Below are positions 25,671-33,819 of a DNA stretch of 64,000 nucleotides, piece after piece; within the stretch, counting starts at the first letter, position 1; each line of letters begins with the position of its first letter. The stretch comes from Aquilonibacter sp963820185 (GTDB lineage Bacteria; Vulcanimicrobiota; Vulcanimicrobiia; Vulcanimicrobiales; Vulcanimicrobiaceae). Made by a program: the position numbers and the translations under genes. The notes below the pieces were generated by a model. The model made no database searches, was not told where the DNA came from, and saw only the letters and a list, made by a program, of their open reading frames with translations. The DNA lies in the NCBI GenBank assembly GCA_963820185.1, contig CAWFYV010000004.1, positions 186,001 to 250,000 of the forward strand, read 5' to 3'.

Positions 25671-26753
25671 CTAGACGAGACGTTCGTCCTTCGCGCCGCG
25701 CGCGATGACGATCTGTCCGTTTTCCTCGAGCGTACGAATAACGTCCACGATCTGCTGTTGCGCCTTGCCGACGTCGCGCATGCGCGTCGGTCCGAGCAAC
25801 TCAATCTCTTCCTTCAACATGGCGGACGCGCGCGATGACATGTTCTTATAAACGCGCGTAAGCAAATCTTCGTTGGCGACTTTGAGCGCAAGCGCAAGGT
25901 CCTTGCCGTCGACTTCCTTGAGCACGCGCTGGATCGAGCGGTCGTCGAGATTGATGATATCTTCGAACACGAAGAGCAAGTTCTTGACTTCTTGCGCGAG
26001 CTCCGGATCGCGCTTGGCCAGTCCGTCGAGAATGTTCTTCTCGGTCTCGCGGTCGACGAAGTTCATTACGTTGGCGAGCGACTGCACGCCACCGGCCTTC
26101 GCGAAATCCGCGCCGCTGACCAGTAGACGGCGTCCGAGCAATTCGTCGAGTTGCTCGAGCACTTCCGGCGCGGTCTTCTGGAGAATTGCGATGCGCATTG
26201 CCACTTCGGCCTGTAAATCGGGCGGCAATGCCGAAAGTACAGCGCCCGCCTGTTCGGGCTGCATGTACACAAGAATCAGCGCAATCGTTTGCGGATGTTC
26301 ATCCTGAATGAATTGCAGCAGCTGCGCGGGTTCGGTCTTCTTGATCAGCTCGAGCGGATTGCCGTGCTTTAGCGCGGCAAAGAGCCGCGAAGTCATGTCG
26401 TCAGCTTGCCCTGCACCGAAGCTGCGCTCGAGGATCTCCTTGGCGTATTCGATGCCGCCTTCGTTGATGTATTTGAGCGCAATCGCGCGCTGGTACGCCT
26501 CTTGAATGACGGCGTCGCGCTTCTCGATCGGAACGGTCGTGATCTTGGCGATCTCGAGCACGATCCGCTCTACCTCGTCCTGCCGCAAGAATTTGAAGAT
26601 CGTCGCCGAGAGCTCGAGGCCCAGCGTGATCAATAAGATCGCGGCCTTCTCCGGGCCTGAGATCTCGATCTGCGGGTGGTCGGGAAGGCCGGTTATCGGC
26701 TGCGGCTCCGGCAGATTCCCCATGCCGGCCAGGTTGACGATCGGTGATTCCAA
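25671..26753 (-). CDS. fliG: Flagellar motor switch protein FliG
   Basis: FliG is the C-ring torque protein that contacts MotA. The 360 residues show the N-terminal FliF-binding domain (ISGPEKAAILLITLGLELSATIFKFL), the middle domain with the EHPQTI motif (DEHPQTIALILVYM), and the C-terminal torque helix region with DRSIQRVLKEVDGKDLALALK. The start is TTG at 26751-26753 with AGGAGAGG six bases upstream. It follows fliF by 12 bases. Confidence 0.96.
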   Translation of the reverse strand: MESPIVNLAGMGNLPEPQPITGLPDHPQIEISGPEKAAILLITLGLELSATIFKFLRQDEVERIVLEIAKITTVPIEKRDAVIQEAYQRAIALKYINEGGIEYAKEILERSFGAGQADDMTSRLFAALKHGNPLELIKKTEPAQLLQFIQDEHPQTIALILVYMQPEQAGAVLSALPPDLQAEVAMRIAILQKTAPEVLEQLDELLGRRLLVSGADFAKAGGVQSLANVMNFVDRETEKNILDGLAKRDPELAQEVKNLLFVFEDIINLDDRSIQRVLKEVDGKDLALALKVANEDLLTRVYKNMSSRASAMLKEEIELLGPTRMRDVGKAQQQIVDVIRTLEENGQIVIARGAKDERLV

Positions 26754-26765
26754 CGTTCGCCTCTC

Positions 26766-28442
26766 CTACTCAGCCAGCCAGAGTTTGACGAGCTTGGCAA
26801 TGCTGTCGGGGTTCTCTTGTGCGACGGTCGTGACGTATTCGATCATCTGCTCGCGCGTCAGATCGGCTGCGGAACGAATCGGCGCCGCGATACCTGGTGC
26901 ACCTTCGAGAATCGGATGCTCTTCGAAGGGCGGGAGCTCTTCGGCGAGCGAGGTGTCGAAGGACGGCAGCTCAGCACTCGGCGCGAAGCGTCCGCGACGC
27001 GAGCGCGTTACGAGCAGACCGATGCCTGCGAGCGCGAGAACTCCGCCGACTGCGAGCAAGGCCCACAGCGGCATGCCGAGCACCGTCGTCGTGACGGCCG
27101 ACGGCGCGTTGACGTTCTCGACCGACGGGTTAAACGGAATCGCTTCGACCGATACTTGATCGCCCTGTGCGACGTTCAAATCGCCCGCCGCGATAACCGT
27201 GTTACGGATCTGTTGGACGTTCGCTGGCGTGAGTTGATATTGTTGTGCGTTCGCAACTGCCGGAACGCCGGTTGCGTTTGCCGCCTGCGCATTCGAATCA
27301 ACAAGCACCGCGACGCTGGTCTGCAACACTTTGCCCGGCGCATCAATGTGCTTGGTGTTTTGCTCAGTGATGTCGTAGTTCGTCGTCGTTTTGGAGCGAT
27401 TGTAGCGGCCGTTGGCGGGTTGATTCTGCGCCTGATACGTGCCGATGTTGCTGGTGGTTCCCGGCACACCTTGCGCACCATTACGCGCCGGCTGCGTGCC
27501 GAGGTACGATTCGCGCTCGGATTGATTGGAGAGCACGGTGCCCTGCGGCGCGTAGATTTTGCTCTCGGTCGAATTTGCGTCGAAGTTCATCTTGGTCGAC
27601 ACGCGCGCAACCGCTCTGTGCTTGCCGAGCGTGTCATCGAGCATCGACTGAATGCTTTGCTGTAGTGCGGATTCGTAGCGCTCTTTGGCGAGCAACTGCT
27701 CCTGCGTCAGCTTGAGTGCATCGGCGGATGTAGTCGAAGCGTCGCCGGTCGTGCCACCCGGACCGGGCAAGAGAATCTGCCCGTCCTGATTGACTATCGT
27801 GACGTTTTCCGGTTTGAGCCCGTTGACCGCGTTGGCCACGAGCATCGTGATGCCTTTGACTTCGCTCGCGTCGAGCGTTTGGCCCGGCTTCGTCTTGATT
27901 GCGATGGACGCGGTCGTCGGTTCCTGCGTCGACGTGTACAGCGACTGGTCGGGTGTCGCAATGTTGACGCGCGACGACTCGACCGGATCCAGCCCGTCGA
28001 TCGTGCGCTCGAGCTCTCCCTGAACTGCGCGCGTCTTGTCGAGCTTCTCCTGGAACTCGGTCATGCCGAAGTTCGTGCGGTCGAAGAGCTCGTAGCCGGT
28101 CGACCCGCCTTTGATCAGGCCCGAGCCGGCGATTGCGACGCGCTCGTCCGAGAGATTCGCATCGGGGACGTACACGGTCTTCCCGTCCGTCGAGAGCCGA
28201 TAGGGAACCTTATCATCTTTTAAATGTTGTGTAACGACGGCTGCGTCTTCAGGTGAAAGGTTGGCGAAGAGGACCTGATAGTTCGGGCCATGCCCAAAAT
28301 AAAGGCCGCCAAGTGCGAGTAGCCCCACGACCACGATCGCGAGTCCAGCGACCACGATCGTTCGAGTCTGGCGATTTTGGTTTTGCCAAAAAGCGGCTAA
28401 ACGGCCGAGAAATTCAGACCAAAGCGAGCTGAGACGCTCCAC
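26766..28442 (-). CDS. fliF: Flagellar MS-ring protein FliF
   Basis: FliF builds the MS-ring on which the motor assembles. The 558 residues contain TM1 near 25-46, the RBM domains (NYQVLFANLSPEDAAVVTQHL), a large periplasmic region, TM2 near 450-472 (MPLWALLAVGGVLALAGIGLLV) and the C-terminal FliG-binding tail. The GTG start at 28440-28442 has no Shine-Dalgarno sequence of its own. It follows two bases after a short leader ORF with a perfect SD. It is the first gene of the fliFGHIJ-MotE operon. Confidence 0.95.
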   Translation of the reverse strand: MERLSSLWSEFLGRLAAFWQNQNRQTRTIVVAGLAIVVVGLLALGGLYFGHGPNYQVLFANLSPEDAAVVTQHLKDDKVPYRLSTDGKTVYVPDANLSDERVAIAGSGLIKGGSTGYELFDRTNFGMTEFQEKLDKTRAVQGELERTIDGLDPVESSRVNIATPDQSLYTSTQEPTTASIAIKTKPGQTLDASEVKGITMLVANAVNGLKPENVTIVNQDGQILLPGPGGTTGDASTTSADALKLTQEQLLAKERYESALQQSIQSMLDDTLGKHRAVARVSTKMNFDANSTESKIYAPQGTVLSNQSERESYLGTQPARNGAQGVPGTTSNIGTYQAQNQPANGRYNRSKTTTNYDITEQNTKHIDAPGKVLQTSVAVLVDSNAQAANATGVPAVANAQQYQLTPANVQQIRNTVIAAGDLNVAQGDQVSVEAIPFNPSVENVNAPSAVTTTVLGMPLWALLAVGGVLALAGIGLLVTRSRRGRFAPSAELPSFDTSLAEELPPFEEHPILEGAPGIAAPIRSAADLTREQMIEYVTTVAQENPDSIAKLVKLWLAE

Positions 28443-28444
28443 GC

Positions 28445-28480
28445 CTATATGTACCTAATTCTCCGAGCCAACCGTGGCAT
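28445..28480 (-). CDS. 11-codon leader ORF upstream of fliF
   Basis: The ORF MPRLARRIRYI has a perfect AAGGAGGT Shine-Dalgarno sequence 11 bases upstream, placed in the loop of a hairpin (28485-28506). Its TAG ends two bases before the fliF GTG, which itself lacks an SD. This is the arrangement expected for translational coupling or leader-peptide control. A second short frame starting GTG from the same SD ends slightly earlier. It is too short for codon statistics; translation is inferred. Confidence 0.4.
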   Translation of the reverse strand: MPRLARRIRYI

Positions 28481-28484
28481 GCAG

Positions 28485-28533
28485 CACCGGACCTCCTTGC
28501 CCGGTGAGGGAGAAGCCTGACTCCAGGTCAGGC
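28485..28533 (-). promoter_or_regulatory. Structured fliF 5' leader with SD in hairpin loop
   Basis: Two stem-loops lie in the 126-base gap before fliF: 28515-28533 (7-bp arms, 5-base loop) and 28485-28506 (6-bp CACCGG arms, 10-base loop holding AAGGAGGT). The SD in an exposed loop would load ribosomes for the leader ORF. No known riboswitch consensus was recognised. Confidence 0.5.
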
Positions 28534-28545
28534 CACTATCACGTG

Positions 28546-28571
28546 TATCGGTCACGGTGGTATCCCATTTA
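28546..28571 (-). promoter_or_regulatory. Candidate sigma-28 promoter for fliF operon
   Basis: Minus-strand TAAA (28571-28568, overlapping the purA stop) is followed by 15 bases and ACCGATAC. The -35/-10 spacing equals the FliA consensus TAAA-N15-GCCGATAA, with six of eight -10 matches. It lies about 100 bases upstream of fliF. Confidence 0.5.
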
Positions 28572-29828
28572 ATGCACGTAGACCAGTTCGCTGCGCTCGC
28601 GTCCGACCGACACAAGCTCGACCGGCGTTGCAAGGGCTTCTTCGATGCGGGCGACATAGCGCTGGGCTGCTTTCGGTAGCGCGTCCATCGTCCGCACATC
28701 GCCGATCGGCTCGTCCCAGCCCTCGACTTCCTCGACTACCACTTCGAGATCGGGCGCCCCGGCGGCCGAGAAACCAGCCGGATCTCCGTGTAACCGGTAG
28801 CCGGTCACGATGCCGATCCGTTCGAAGCCGGTGAGCACGTCGAGCTTCGTGATCGCAAGCCCCGAAAGCCCGTTGAGCTTCACGGCATACCGGCCGGCGA
28901 CCGCGTCAAACCAGCCGCAGCGGCGCGGACGTCCAGTCACCGTCCCGAACTCGCCTCCCGCCTGGCGCAAGCGCTCCCCCCGTTCGTCGAGCAACTCCGA
29001 TGGAAACGGACCGCCGCCTACGCGCGTGCAGTACGCCTTGACTACCCCGATGACCCGGCCGATCGCGGTCGGACCGATCCCGAGACCAATGCACGCACCG
29101 CCGGCAATAGTGTGCGAACTGGTCACGTACGGATACGTCCCGTATCCTACATCTAACAACGAACCTTGCGCGCCTTCAATTAAAACGCGCTTATCACGTT
29201 CGAATTGCTCATGAATATAGGCCACACCGTCCACGACGTAAGGACTAAGACGCTCCGCGGCATCGAGCGTCGCGCCGACCATGTCGGCTTCACTCGCCAG
29301 GTTCTCGCCTTCCAGTAGCGCGGCACGATGGAGCAGATTTTGACGGATCTTTTCAGCGAGCACTTCGCGACGCGCGAATTCGCCGAAGGTAATGCCGGTT
29401 CGCGCGACTTTATCCACATAGGCTGGGCCGATGCCGCGTCCGGTCGTGCCGATTGCCGCGGCGCCGCGCGCGCGCTCGTTTGCACGATCCGCCGCCGCGT
29501 GGTATGGAAGCACCAAGTGCGCGCGGTCGGATATGCGCACGCGCGAGATATCCACACCGATCTTTGCCAGCCGGTCAAGTTCTTCGATCAGCCCAATCGG
29601 ATTGATGACTGTGCCGCCGCCAATAAAAAGTTCGACCTTCGGGTTGAGCACACCCGAGGGGACGATGCGCAGCGCAATGTCGACATCGCCAAATTTGATC
29701 TGATGGCCCGCGTTGTCACCGCCGCCGAAACGTGCGACGACGTCATAGTCCTGTGCATACAGGTCGACGACGCGTCCCTTCCCTTCGTCACCCCACTGGA
29801 TGCCGACGATGATATCCGCTTTGGTCAC
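28569..29828 (-). CDS. purA: Adenylosuccinate synthetase
   Basis: PurA joins IMP and aspartate with GTP, the first committed step of AMP synthesis. The 419 residues contain the N-terminal catalytic signature GIQWGDEGKGRVVDLYAQ (Asp and His pair with FGGGDNAGHQIKF). They also contain GTTGRGIGPAYVDKVARTG and the GTP-binding Asp in LAITKLDVLTGFE. Length is normal. It lies just upstream of the fliF leader in the same direction and seven bases from the GH125 gene, within a purine-linked run that includes hpt. Confidence 0.96.
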   Translation of the reverse strand: MTKADIIVGIQWGDEGKGRVVDLYAQDYDVVARFGGGDNAGHQIKFGDVDIALRIVPSGVLNPKVELFIGGGTVINPIGLIEELDRLAKIGVDISRVRISDRAHLVLPYHAAADRANERARGAAAIGTTGRGIGPAYVDKVARTGITFGEFARREVLAEKIRQNLLHRAALLEGENLASEADMVGATLDAAERLSPYVVDGVAYIHEQFERDKRVLIEGAQGSLLDVGYGTYPYVTSSHTIAGGACIGLGIGPTAIGRVIGVVKAYCTRVGGGPFPSELLDERGERLRQAGGEFGTVTGRPRRCGWFDAVAGRYAVKLNGLSGLAITKLDVLTGFERIGIVTGYRLHGDPAGFSAAGAPDLEVVVEEVEGWDEPIGDVRTMDALPKAAQRYVARIEEALATPVELVSVGRERSELVYVH

Positions 29829-29835
29829 GAACGGG

Positions 29836-31158
29836 CTATTCGGAGCGGAACTCTAAATCGCTTGTGTCGCCCATCGGGATTTCGTGGGCTCCCTGGAACT
29901 GGGTCATGACGAATTCCGAGAAGAGGGCATTGGGCCAGCCGAAGTCTTCGCGCGTGAAGCGCTTGGGATCGTCGGGATCAAACGATTCGTGCAGCAAGTG
30001 ATCGCCGGGGTCACTGGCGAGCAGCTGCGTGAGTACGTCTTGCTTCTCGTTGTCGGTGGTGGCGGTGAGGCCTTCCATGATCAGCGCAAGCGGCCAAATC
30101 CAATGATCGGGCGTGTGAAAGCTGCCGATGCCGCGCGCAACTTGTCCTTGATAGAACGACGGGTTGTCGCCCGAAAGCAAGAAGCGGCGCGTGTTATCGT
30201 AGTAGCGATCGTTCGGCGTGGTGTAGCCGATATATGGCGCCGAGAGTAAGCTCGGAATATTCGCGTCATCGGTGAGAATCGCATGACCGAGTCCGTCGAC
30301 CTCGTAGGCATAGATGTAGCCATACTTCGGGACGAGCACGAGGCCAAAGGTTTGAATGCCGCGCTGCACCTCGTCGCGCAGCGACGTCGCCTCGTTGGCC
30401 TTGACCACGTTGTGATAGACGCTGCGTTCGATTTCAGCCATATCGCCGAGCGCAACGACGGCGAACATCTCGGAGGGGATCAGGAAGTTGTAGTAACAGG
30501 CATCGTCGGACGGGCGAAAGCCGGTCCAGATCATGCCGGTGTACCCGACCGGGCGTCCCTTGCCGTCGTTCGTCAGCTCTTTGTGCGTGTAGCGCGAATC
30601 ACGTGGATGATCTTGTTCGCGCTGCATCGTCGCGAGTGCCGCGTCGAGCGCTTTTTGGTAGTCGGGCGTAAAAATCGAATTGTCGCCGGTCGTTTTCCAA
30701 TAGCTCCACGACAGCGCGATCGGATAGGCGAGGGAGTCGAGTTCAAACTTCTGTTCCCACACGCGGTAGTCGAGCGTGAAGGCATTGGCATAGGGATCGA
30801 CCTGCATGTATCTCACCATACGCGCGATGATTGCCTTCAACAGCTTGCGCGTGTCGGGATCATCTTTTGCGAAGAAGAGATACGGACGCGCCTGCGCGCT
30901 TGCATCGCGCAACCACTCGGCCGGGATGTCGCCGGTCTTGATGTACGCGGTGCCGTCGGGTGCGTATTCGGCAAGCTTTCCGGTATCGAGCAAGGCGGAG
31001 CGAAACATCTCTGCTAGATGGGCGTTCGGGCTATTGTAGTCGGCCGCGGCGCGCTCGATCGACTGCAGCTCGAGCGAATTCGCCCGCAACGGCAGCATAG
31101 CGCACAGGAGCGCGCAAATCAGCGCGCAGGCTCGCAACGAGCGTTCAATCACGGCCAC
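29836..31158 (-). CDS. GH125 family glycosidase (probable exo-alpha-1,6-mannosidase), secreted
   Basis: The 440-residue protein has an N-terminal signal peptide (about 5-27, RSLRACALICALLCAMLPLRA) and an (alpha/alpha)6-barrel typical of GH125/DUF1237. Recognisable blocks are GDIPAEWLRDASAQARPYLF, NAFTLDYRVWEQKFELDSLAYPI and WTGFRPSDDACYYNFLIPSEMF, with FHTPDHWIWPLALIMEGL near the C-terminal catalytic region. GH125 enzymes remove non-reducing alpha-1,6-mannose. The GTG start at 31156-31158 overlaps the hpt stop. Its place between hpt and purA suggests co-transcription without a functional link. Substrate is inferred from the family. Confidence 0.85.
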   Translation of the reverse strand: MAVIERSLRACALICALLCAMLPLRANSLELQSIERAAADYNSPNAHLAEMFRSALLDTGKLAEYAPDGTAYIKTGDIPAEWLRDASAQARPYLFFAKDDPDTRKLLKAIIARMVRYMQVDPYANAFTLDYRVWEQKFELDSLAYPIALSWSYWKTTGDNSIFTPDYQKALDAALATMQREQDHPRDSRYTHKELTNDGKGRPVGYTGMIWTGFRPSDDACYYNFLIPSEMFAVVALGDMAEIERSVYHNVVKANEATSLRDEVQRGIQTFGLVLVPKYGYIYAYEVDGLGHAILTDDANIPSLLSAPYIGYTTPNDRYYDNTRRFLLSGDNPSFYQGQVARGIGSFHTPDHWIWPLALIMEGLTATTDNEKQDVLTQLLASDPGDHLLHESFDPDDPKRFTREDFGWPNALFSEFVMTQFQGAHEIPMGDTSDLEFRSE

Positions 31159-31658
31159 GACCCATGAGCATAGAGCGCCTGCAATTCTCGGTAGCGCCCG
31201 CGGTAATCGAGCCCGTAGCCCACGACATAGACATCGGGGATCTCAAATCCGCGGTACCTGACTTCAATATCGGCAATTCTCCGCGCCGGACGATCCAGCA
31301 GGGTACAGACAGCTAAGGAAGCGGGCGACCGGGCGGCAAGTGATTTGAGCACGTACTGTAGGGTCATACCCGTGTCGATGGTATCGTCGACCAGGATAAC
31401 GTGGCGACCCTCAATCGATGCTGAGGTATCCTTTAAGAAACGGATGCCCTCGGCGCTTGAGAACTTGGTCACGGCGATCGCATCGTACTCGCAGGGGATC
31501 GTGACCGCCCGGGTCAGATCGGCGAGGAAGGTCGCGGCGGCGTTGAGGACGCCGATCAGCACCGGGATCCGGCCGGCATAGTCGCGTGAGATCTCAGCGC
31601 CGAGGTCGCGTACGCGCGCGGCAATCGCCGGCGCATCGACCAGCACCTCGCCGATCAT
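31149..31658 (-). CDS. hpt: Hypoxanthine phosphoribosyltransferase
   Basis: HPRT salvages hypoxanthine/guanine with PRPP. The 169-residue protein has the PRPP-binding motif HVILVDDTIDTGMTLQYVLKSL. It also has the N-terminal PVLIGVLNAAATFLADLTR, in which the usual catalytic-loop Gly-Lys/Ser pattern is replaced by NAA, and C-terminal GYGLDYRGRYRELQALY. The ATG at 31656-31658 overlaps the upstream stop as ATGA. It pairs with purA in purine metabolism. Confidence 0.92.
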   Translation of the reverse strand: MIGEVLVDAPAIAARVRDLGAEISRDYAGRIPVLIGVLNAAATFLADLTRAVTIPCEYDAIAVTKFSSAEGIRFLKDTSASIEGRHVILVDDTIDTGMTLQYVLKSLAARSPASLAVCTLLDRPARRIADIEVRYRGFEIPDVYVVGYGLDYRGRYRELQALYAHGSWP

Positions 31659-31984
31659 GCAGCCGGACGCAAGCGCGCGAAAAGCCGTTCGACGTCGCGG
31701 CGCGTGAAGAGCTTGACGCGCACACGCGGATGGTGCTCCGCCATCAGGCGCAGCTTACGATTCTTGCGTGTGTTCATGGCTGGTTTCGCCACGGTCATCT
31801 CGATATACAATTCGTAATCCGGGAGATAGAAATCGGGCGTAAAAAAGGCGACAGGTTTGCCGTCGCCGTCCCAAACGATGGGGAATGAACGGGGTTCGTA
31901 TTCCCAAGCTATTCGGTAAAAATCAAAGAGCTTGGCAAGAGCAGATTCGCTCTCGTGAGCAAAAACGGTCCGTGATCGCGCCAC
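31655..31984 (-). CDS. Small protein resembling a PD-(D/E)XK nuclease fold
   Basis: The 109-residue product contains AWEYEPRSFPIVW, FTPDFYLPDYELYIEMTVAKPAMNTRKNRKLRLM and VKLFTRRDVERLF. The order Glu, Pro-Asp, Glu-x-x and a Lys/Arg-rich helix resembles restriction-endonuclease-like (DUF559/Vsr-like) folds, but the canonical E-x-K is E-x-T here, so activity is uncertain. The GTG start at 31982-31984 follows the sensor kinase gene by 11 bases, and the stop overlaps hpt. I do not know its function. Confidence 0.5.
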   Translation of the reverse strand: MARSRTVFAHESESALAKLFDFYRIAWEYEPRSFPIVWDGDGKPVAFFTPDFYLPDYELYIEMTVAKPAMNTRKNRKLRLMAEHHPRVRVKLFTRRDVERLFARLRPAA

Positions 31985-31994
31985 GGACCAACTT

Positions 31995-33107
31995 CTACGA
32001 CAAGCTCGGTCGAAATTCCGCTTTCGCAGCCGGAAAACGAATCACGAATCGCGCCCCGCCGAGCGGCGAGTCATCGACACATACACTGCCCGCGGCGCGC
32101 TCGACAATCGTGCGCACGATGGCAAGTCCGATGCCCGAGCCGGGCCGCGCAAGGCTGCGGCCGCCGCGCGCGCGATGTTCGAAGATGCGCTCGCGCTCGG
32201 CAAGCGGCACGCCGGGTCCGTCATCGTCGATGATCACGCAAACATACGGATCCTGGCGTTCGATGCTCACAACCACCCGACCATCAGGGCTTGCGTACTT
32301 GATGGCGTTCTCGATCACGTTGAGCAGGACGTGCATGCACGCGTCGCCGCCAATACGCGCGGCGGCTTCGCCCGCATAACGAACCTCCAATGCCATACCG
32401 GCCTGGCGCGCGATCGGCGCAAGCGCCTCAATCGCGGCACTCGCGCTAGCCGCGAGATCGCTGACGCCGGCGGGCGGCCGCGGCGAGAGGTCGAGCGGCG
32501 AGAAGTCGAGCATCCCATCCACGAGGCGTCCAAGGCGCAACGCTTCGTTGCGTGCGACTTCGAGAAAACGGCGCGTGGTCGTGACGTCAAGTTCGTCCTC
32601 GAGCAACGTTTCGAGGTACCCGCGAATCGATGTGAGGGGCGTGCGCAGCTCGTGCCCGACCGTAGCTAGAAACTCGTAGCGCTCGCGCTCGCGTGCGCCC
32701 CGTTCGAGGGCGCGCTCGATCGTGCCCTCGAAACTATCGACGTCAGCGCGTCCGGTGATCGACCACCAGCCTGTCTCCATGCGCCGCCCCGTTACGAGCG
32801 ACATCATCGCGGAGATCCGTTCGAGGGCGGAACGCGCGTCGAGGGTGAGCGCGGTTGTGCCGCCGCGCGCTGGAGAGAACATCGCGATGGCAAACCAGTC
32901 GCTTGCCGGTTCGTGCGCTAAACGATCGCCTTCACGCACCAGTCGCTCCGCCGCGCGCGCGAACGCACCGACCATCTCGCGTTCCAGTCGTCGCGCGTGG
33001 GGCAGCCGCAAGACCAGAAGTGGAACGCTGCGATGCAGCTCGATCTCGGCAACGAGCAGCGGGGCGAGTTGCGCAAGCGAGTGGATCGGACGACCCTGCA
33101 CGCTCAT
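31995..33107 (-). CDS. Soluble sensor histidine kinase
   Basis: The 370-residue kinase has no membrane helix. An N-terminal domain (about 1-115) may be a degenerate GGDEF/sensory fold. The phospho-acceptor H-box is FLATVGHELRTPLTSIRGYLETL. The ATPase has N-box (VIENAIKYASPDG), G1 (DDDGPGVP) and G2 (GSGIGLAIVRTIVE). The ATG at 33105-33107 overlaps the regulator stop as ATGA, so it partners the upstream PhoB-like regulator. The absence of membrane segments implies an intracellular signal. Confidence 0.88.
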   Translation of the reverse strand: MSVQGRPIHSLAQLAPLLVAEIELHRSVPLLVLRLPHARRLEREMVGAFARAAERLVREGDRLAHEPASDWFAIAMFSPARGGTTALTLDARSALERISAMMSLVTGRRMETGWWSITGRADVDSFEGTIERALERGARERERYEFLATVGHELRTPLTSIRGYLETLLEDELDVTTTRRFLEVARNEALRLGRLVDGMLDFSPLDLSPRPPAGVSDLAASASAAIEALAPIARQAGMALEVRYAGEAAARIGGDACMHVLLNVIENAIKYASPDGRVVVSIERQDPYVCVIIDDDGPGVPLAERERIFEHRARGGRSLARPGSGIGLAIVRTIVERAAGSVCVDDSPLGGARFVIRFPAAKAEFRPSLS

Positions 33108-33793
33108 GGGCGAACGAACTTGTATCCGTACCCGTGAATCGTCAGCACGATCGGCGTCAAGCCTGCGTCTTCTTCGATCTTTGCACGCAGCCGCCGCACG
33201 TGGACGTCGACCGTGCGCTCGTCGCCGTCGAAGTCAAATCCCCACACACGCTCGAGCAGTCGTTCGCGTGAGAGTGCGACTCCCGCATTTGCCGCAAGTT
33301 CCAACAGCAACGCGAACTCACGTGGCTTAAGCCGCACGTCGTTGCCGTCGACGCGCGCCTCCCGCGCAGCTTCATCGATCTCCAGGCGCCCAAAGCGCAG
33401 TGACGCCGGCGCCGCTTCGAAGGTGCGACCGCAACGGCGTAACACGGCGCGTACGCGCGCGACCACTTCGCGTGGCGAAAATGGTTTCGTGACGTAGTCG
33501 TCCGCGCCGAGCTCGAACCCCACAACGCGATCGATCTCGTCAATACGCGCCGTAAGCATCAGAACCGGCACGGCACGTTCTTCGCGTCGCAGCGTGCGCA
33601 CGACGTCGAATCCGTCGACGCCGGGTAGACCGATGTCGAGGATGACGAGATCGGCGGCGTGACGTGCGCTACGTAGCGCCGCCTGCCCATCAGCAACGGC
33701 CACCACACTAAAACCCTCACGCTCGAGATGGTGCGCGAGCAGATCGCGAATCGCGCTGTCGTCTTCGGCGATGACGATCGTCGGGGCGGCCAT
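33104..33793 (-). CDS. OmpR/PhoB-family response regulator
   Basis: The 229-residue regulator begins AAPTIVIAEDDSAIRDLL, has the phospho-acceptor Asp in DLVILDIGLPGVDGFDVV and Lys in DYVTKPFSPREVV, and ends with a winged-helix DNA-binding domain (RLKPREFALLLELAANAGVALSRERLLERVWG...RTVDVHVRRLRAKI). The ATG at 33791-33793 replaces a longer frame reaching upstream. It forms a two-gene operon with the histidine kinase. Targets are unknown. Confidence 0.92.
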   Translation of the reverse strand: MAAPTIVIAEDDSAIRDLLAHHLEREGFSVVAVADGQAALRSARHAADLVILDIGLPGVDGFDVVRTLRREERAVPVLMLTARIDEIDRVVGFELGADDYVTKPFSPREVVARVRAVLRRCGRTFEAAPASLRFGRLEIDEAAREARVDGNDVRLKPREFALLLELAANAGVALSRERLLERVWGFDFDGDERTVDVHVRRLRAKIEEDAGLTPIVLTIHGYGYKFVRP

Positions 33794-33819
33794 ATGCTGA
33801 CCAGTGCCCCGGGAGGGAG

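Noticed and set aside
28443..28568. Possible SRP RNA or riboswitch before fliF
   Set aside because: GGTCAGG-like and stem-loop features are present, but the GGAAGGNAGCAGC SRP core and the c-di-GMP or cobalamin riboswitch cores are absent.
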